From Acidobacteriota bacterium (GTDB taxonomy: Bacteria; Acidobacteriota; Terriglobia; UBA7540): 8,819 nucleotides of DNA. Under the pieces are notes generated by a model. The model was not told the origin of the DNA. It was given only the letters and a program-made list of their open reading frames with translations, and did no database searches. The stretch covers positions 1-8,819 of the forward strand of contig PMYF01000792.1 of assembly GCA_003171295.1 (NCBI GenBank). Reading direction: 5' to 3'. Below are positions 5,521 to 8,819 of this stretch, piece by piece. Within the stretch, counting starts at the first letter, position 1. Each line of letters opens with the position of its first letter. A program made the position numbers and the translations under genes.

Positions 5521-8500
5521 TTAGTTGACGGCCAGGTTAGCCCTCAGGGTGTTCTGGAGCGTTCCTGCGGTTCCTGTAATCGTCAGCGTGTAGTTCCCCG
5601 CCGGTGTACCGGTGGGGGCGTTGCTCGTGAACCCGCAGGCCGGCCACAGAGCTAATGCCAGGATAACCATGAGCGATACCCCCCATCGCAGTCGGCTCAT
5701 AGGCCGGAAGCCCCGGTTGCGCCCAAACGCCTGGAACAACACAAGGACGATTGCCAAAGTCAGGAATAGTAGGGCTAATTCACCCTTCGAATTGGGACTC
5801 GCGCCCGGCAGCTTCGGTGTCCGAAATGCCGCTGCCCCCGTCCTGGCAGCCGTCGTGACCGTGACCGTCGCCGTGGAGCTGGCGGTTCCGTTTAGGGTGA
5901 GGGAACTGGGAGAAATGGTGCAGGTGCCCCCCGTGGGGTTGCCACTGCAGGTTAACTGCACGGCGGAGGTGAACCCACTAACCGGCGTCAGGGTCAGCGT
6001 GTAGTTGGCCGGCTGGCCCGCCGTCACCGTGGCCGCGGTGGGCGTTACGGTCATGGCGAAATTTGATCCCACACCCGCCAGCGCGACGGACTGGGGGCTG
6101 CCGCCGCCGTCATCCGTAATGGTGATGGCCCCGGTTCTGTTGCCTCCGGAAGTCGGCGTAAAGGTAACGTTAATCGTGCAATTTGCCCCCGCAGCAAGGG
6201 AATTCCCACAAGTATCGGTTTGGCCGAAATCCCCGCTGGCCGAAATGGAGGTGATATTCAGGCTGGCCGTTCCTCCGTTGCTGAGCATGATGGTCTGTGC
6301 ATTGCTGGTTGTGGTAAGCGCCTGTCCAGCAAAGGTGAGACTGCTCTCGCTTAGACACACGGCGGATGCTGTGAAACTGGGCAGTTTGGTCACAAATGCA
6401 TCAAAGCTGCCGCCGGTGGTTGCCTGGAAGGGGGTCTGCAAAGGGAAATCATTGGACGAGGTTCGTCCCGTCACGTAAGCGTTTCCGCTGGTATCCACGG
6501 CGATGCCCGTCCCAACATCCGTGGAATGCCCGCCAAGAAAGGTGGAGAAAGTGGGGGCGCATCCGGTGGAAACCAGGCGAGTGACGAATGCGTCCGTATT
6601 GCTGTTGTAGGTGGCTTGAACGGGATTCGCAGTGGGGAAATTGGATGAGGCCGTGTTCCCGGCTATGTTCGCGTTGCCCGACGTATCCACCGCGATTCCA
6701 TTCCCAGAATCCTCGTTGCTCCCACCCAGGTAGGTGGAATAAAGGAGCTGGGCACCCGTGGGATCCAGTTTGGCCACAAAAGCATCGCTTGGCCCGCCTC
6801 CATAGGAGGTCTGAAAGGTCCCGGCGCTGGTGGGAAAATCCGACGAACTGGTCGCACCCGTGACGTAAACGTCACCCGAAGAATCGACGGCAATGGCTGT
6901 GGCCCCATCGCTCAACGTGCCGCCCAGGTAGGTGGAATAGATGAGACTGGAGCCGTCCGCTGCGAGCTTGCTGATGAACGCATCAGCGACCCCCTTGAAC
7001 GTACTTTGCCAGGCGTGCACGGTGGGGAAATTGTTCGAGTTGGTTTGACCCACCACGTAGATTCCAGAGGAGTCCACGGCGATCCCATAACCTATATCCT
7101 GATCGCTACCGCCAAGATACGTAGAATTGAGCAGCCCTCCGGCAGGGTCGAACTTGGCCACGAAGACGTTGGAAGCCCCCCGCAGACTATTGTTGGGCGC
7201 GGGCAGAGGGTTCAGGATCGCGAAGTCGGTTGAACTGGTGCTGCCCGTAACATAGGCATTGCCGCCGGAGTCCGCCGCGATCGCTATCCCCTGGTCGCCC
7301 TTGTTGCCCCCCAGAAAAGTGGAATAAACAAGGCTTCCCGCCGTATCCAACTTGGCGACAAACGCATCAGGGAGAGGGGTCGCGAGCGAACAACTGCCGC
7401 AAGTCGTTTGAAAGGCGCCGGCTGTAGATGGAAAGTCCGTTGAGAATGTCTGACCGGTCACATAAGCGTTGCCGGTGGAGTCGACCGCTATACCCAAACC
7501 CGCATCGAGGGCGCCCCCTCCGAGATAGGTGGAATAGACCAGAGCCGTGCCGGCTGCATCGAGCTTGGTCACGAACGCGTCGGGGGTTGGGCTGGTTGCG
7601 CCGCAACTCGCACAGGAGCCTTGCTGGGCAGACAGAGTGGGAAAATTGGTCGAAAGGGTTTGCCCTGTGACATATGCATTGCCGCTTGAATCGACGGCAA
7701 TGCTCGCGCCTTCGTCGTCCAGACTGCCACCGAGGAAGGTGGAGTATACCAGTACCGGATCGATAACCAGCGTCTTGCTGGCATCATGGCCCGGCACGCT
7801 AAATCCAAATTGACCGTTGCCCCGGAACGTATAGCGACTGTCAACATAGTGCCGGTTCTGAGCCGTCACGCCACTCTCGTTTCGACTGAACTCGTAGGCG
7901 ACAGGCTTGTTGAGGCGCACCGTGCCGCCGCCCACCACGACCCGCAGATTGCCCCGCGAATCGACGCTCACAGGCAGGGTGGAATCTGAAACTCCCTGAA
8001 GCGCCCAGGCAATCTGTCCCGGATCAGCTCCTGGAGCAACGACAAAATCATGTTCCAGCCGACCCTGGTTGCCGTAATAAACCAGATCGACGCCGGGATA
8101 AACACCCCGGTACTGCACGCGGGCGTAAGTGGGAACGTTCGTACGCCACTGGCTGCGGTCGTTGCCTAGGAAATAATGGACCTTCCCGGGCAACGGATCT
8201 CGACCCGCGAGGGCGGCGGAGGTGTCCGCGCCCACCAATCGCAGGCGCAGGACGGGGTCCGCGGCCCGCCGCGAAAAGCTGGCAGCTGCAGGCTTCTGAC
8301 TCCTGTCTTCTGGCTTCCGAGTCTTCAGCCGGAGGATAGCCTCATCGCCGGTGAGGAACAAGGAATAGCCCTTTCCCCGGGAAAGGAAGTTGACGGTCCG
8401 GTCGGTTTGCCCCTGGTTCGCTTCGAAACTGAGAGGCAACTGGGCATAGGCCTGATCAAGCTTGCCCCGGGCCTGCGACCCGAGCCTCCCGGATGTCAGA

Positions 8501-8694
8501 GGCGCCTGGGCGGAGTGCAGCGTGGCATTCAGCCGCGCGCCACTCTGGGCCCGTAAAGTTTGGCCAGGTGACCAGCTATAGCCTCTGTGGCGCGCCCCAA
8601 CCGCCAAAGTTCCCAGCGCCAGCACAGCCCCGGCCGTGGCCAGCAGCCACGCCCTACGCTGTCGGTTTTTCCGTGAATGAAGGTTGTTCATCAT
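5521..8694 (-). CDS. SBBP-repeat (seven-bladed beta-propeller) surface protein
   Basis: The protein has 1057 residues. Residues about 14-34 (RRAW, then a hydrophobic run) form a signal peptide or anchor. Residues about 85-310 match the DUF7948-type domain that usually precedes SBBP repeats (LPLSFEANQGQTDRTVNFLS; GVDLVYYGNQGRLEHDFVVA). Residues about 314-753 contain seven SBBP units of the form YSTYLGG...D.G.GIAVDSSGNAYVTG.T.S.DFP, enough for one closed seven-bladed propeller. Residues about 778-873 form a choice-of-anchor D domain, and about 876-950 an Ig-like beta-sandwich with paired Cys (LTCSGNPTGGTC). Two hydrophobic stretches follow at about 970-990 and 1003-1018, then a short Thr/Gly-rich tail (GTPAGNYTLTITGTAGTLQ). 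It is probably exported or surface-exposed; no enzymatic residue pattern is seen. Start: ATG 8694 or the next ATG 8691; only a weak GGA precedes (7-nt spacing). Function is unknown; adhesion or matrix roles are speculation. Confidence 0.9.
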   Translation of the reverse strand: MMNNLHSRKNRQRRAWLLATAGAVLALGTLAVGARHRGYSWSPGQTLRAQSGARLNATLHSAQAPLTSGRLGSQARGKLDQAYAQLPLSFEANQGQTDRTVNFLSRGKGYSLFLTGDEAILRLKTRKPEDRSQKPAAASFSRRAADPVLRLRLVGADTSAALAGRDPLPGKVHYFLGNDRSQWRTNVPTYARVQYRGVYPGVDLVYYGNQGRLEHDFVVAPGADPGQIAWALQGVSDSTLPVSVDSRGNLRVVVGGGTVRLNKPVAYEFSRNESGVTAQNRHYVDSRYTFRGNGQFGFSVPGHDASKTLVIDPVLVYSTFLGGSLDDEGASIAVDSSGNAYVTGQTLSTNFPTLSAQQGSCASCGATSPTPDAFVTKLDAAGTALVYSTYLGGGALDAGLGIAVDSTGNAYVTGQTFSTDFPSTAGAFQTTCGSCSLATPLPDAFVAKLDTAGSLVYSTFLGGNKGDQGIAIAADSGGNAYVTGSTSSTDFAILNPLPAPNNSLRGASNVFVAKFDPAGGLLNSTYLGGSDQDIGYGIAVDSSGIYVVGQTNSNNFPTVHAWQSTFKGVADAFISKLAADGSSLIYSTYLGGTLSDGATAIAVDSSGDVYVTGATSSSDFPTSAGTFQTSYGGGPSDAFVAKLDPTGAQLLYSTYLGGSNEDSGNGIAVDTSGNANIAGNTASSNFPTANPVQATYNSNTDAFVTRLVSTGCAPTFSTFLGGHSTDVGTGIAVDTSGNAYVTGRTSSNDFPLQTPFQATTGGSFDAFVTKLPSFTASAVCLSESSLTFAGQALTTTSNAQTIMLSNGGTASLNITSISASGDFGQTDTCGNSLAAGANCTINVTFTPTSGGNRTGAITITDDGGGSPQSVALAGVGSNFAMTVTPTAATVTAGQPANYTLTLTPVSGFTSAVQLTCSGNPTGGTCTISPSSLTLNGTASSTATVTVTTAARTGAAAFRTPKLPGASPNSKGELALLFLTLAIVLVLFQAFGRNRGFRPMSRLRWGVSLMVILALALWPACGFTSNAPTGTPAGNYTLTITGTAGTLQNTLRANLAVN
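6433..7752 (-). repeat. Seven tandem SBBP repeats within the coding sequence
   Basis: Seven units of about 55-70 codons each share the YST(F/Y)LGG opening, a D-G-I-A-V-D centre and a FPT-like close. Unit 3 (FAIL instead of FPT) and unit 6 (NANIAGNT instead of NAYVTGQT) are the most divergent. The linkers between units carry DAFV(A/T)KLD phrases, and two of the early linkers contain Cys pairs (SCASCG, CGSC). Confidence 0.88.
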
Positions 8695-8819
8695 GCAATA
8701 TTCCGGCCGGGCTCACGAGTCCTGACGTCTTCTTTCGAACCTTGTCGGCAGGCGTTCGTCGAGTCTTGCGCGGAAATCTCCTCCTCATGGAATGCGCCCA
8801 GCGAGCGGGCGGGGAATAC
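8695..8819. other. Upstream region of the SBBP gene, no gene seen
   Basis: These 125 bp up to the window edge should hold the promoter of the minus-strand SBBP gene. I see no convincing -35/-10 pair. A 45-codon minus-strand frame from 8788 overlaps the SBBP start in another frame and is not convincing. Confidence 0.5.

Noticed and set aside
5612..6478. Two consecutive plus-strand open frames opposite the SBBP gene
   Set aside because: They are valine/proline/alanine-rich shadows of the repeat-bearing coding strand without recognisable domains.
6433..7752. Regularly repeated motifs that might suggest a CRISPR array
   Set aside because: The repeats are degenerate, in frame, about 55-70 codons long and encode SBBP propeller blades. 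There are no short identical repeats with unique spacers.
8176..8556. Plus-strand frame opposite the start of the SBBP gene
   Set aside because: Low-complexity shadow frame. The minus strand carries the recognisable DUF7948-type domain.

Overview
The window suggests a GC-rich, secretion-heavy bacterium, most likely an acidobacterium (Solibacter-like) or a related soil lineage. This is inferred from four things: an SBBP-repeat propeller protein with a DUF7948-type N-terminus, choice-of-anchor D (ASH/HYDIN-like) domains in two adjacent secreted proteins, clusters of short GC-rich palindromes, and a selenoprotein of a thioredoxin-like family that I associate with acidobacteria and planctomycetes. 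No rRNA, tRNA or housekeeping gene is present, so the taxonomy stays tentative.

Layout. (1) 45-1229, plus strand: a secreted thioredoxin-like protein whose frame is interrupted by one in-frame TGA directly after a Cys codon. The frame continues in register for another 302 codons. A 6-bp hairpin with a GGGTCC loop starts shortly after the TGA, at the spacing expected of a bacterial SECIS element. I read it as a 394-residue selenoprotein with a Cys-Sec motif. (2) 1251-3592: a complete IS1595-family (ISXO2-like) element with 17-bp perfect terminal inverted repeats and an 8-bp target duplication (GGATTTCC). It carries a passenger membrane protein, a transposase with a -1 frameshift, and a 52-residue basic protein translationally coupled to the transposase end. 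Its right tip is split by a roughly 184-bp block of nested palindromes. (3) 3624-5210, minus strand: a putative lipoprotein with a choice-of-anchor D domain and a beta-propeller-like C-terminal part. (4) 5211-5520: intergenic, with an 88-bp inverted-repeat element of a dispersed family and a hairpin behind the next gene. (5) 5521-8694, minus strand: a 1057-residue SBBP-repeat protein with exactly seven recognisable repeats, followed by choice-of-anchor D and Ig-like segments and a hydrophobic C-terminal region.

How the parts relate. The insertion sequence landed in what was a short (roughly 45-bp) intergenic gap between the converging selenoprotein and lipoprotein genes, so it appears not to have broken either. 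The two minus-strand genes share orientation and a domain type and are probably both envelope or surface proteins, but the repeat-filled 310-bp gap argues against tight co-transcription. No selenocysteine machinery (selA, selB, selC, selD) lies in the window and it would have to be elsewhere in the genome. The most notable items are the selenoprotein with its SECIS-like hairpin and the composite structure of the insertion sequence.
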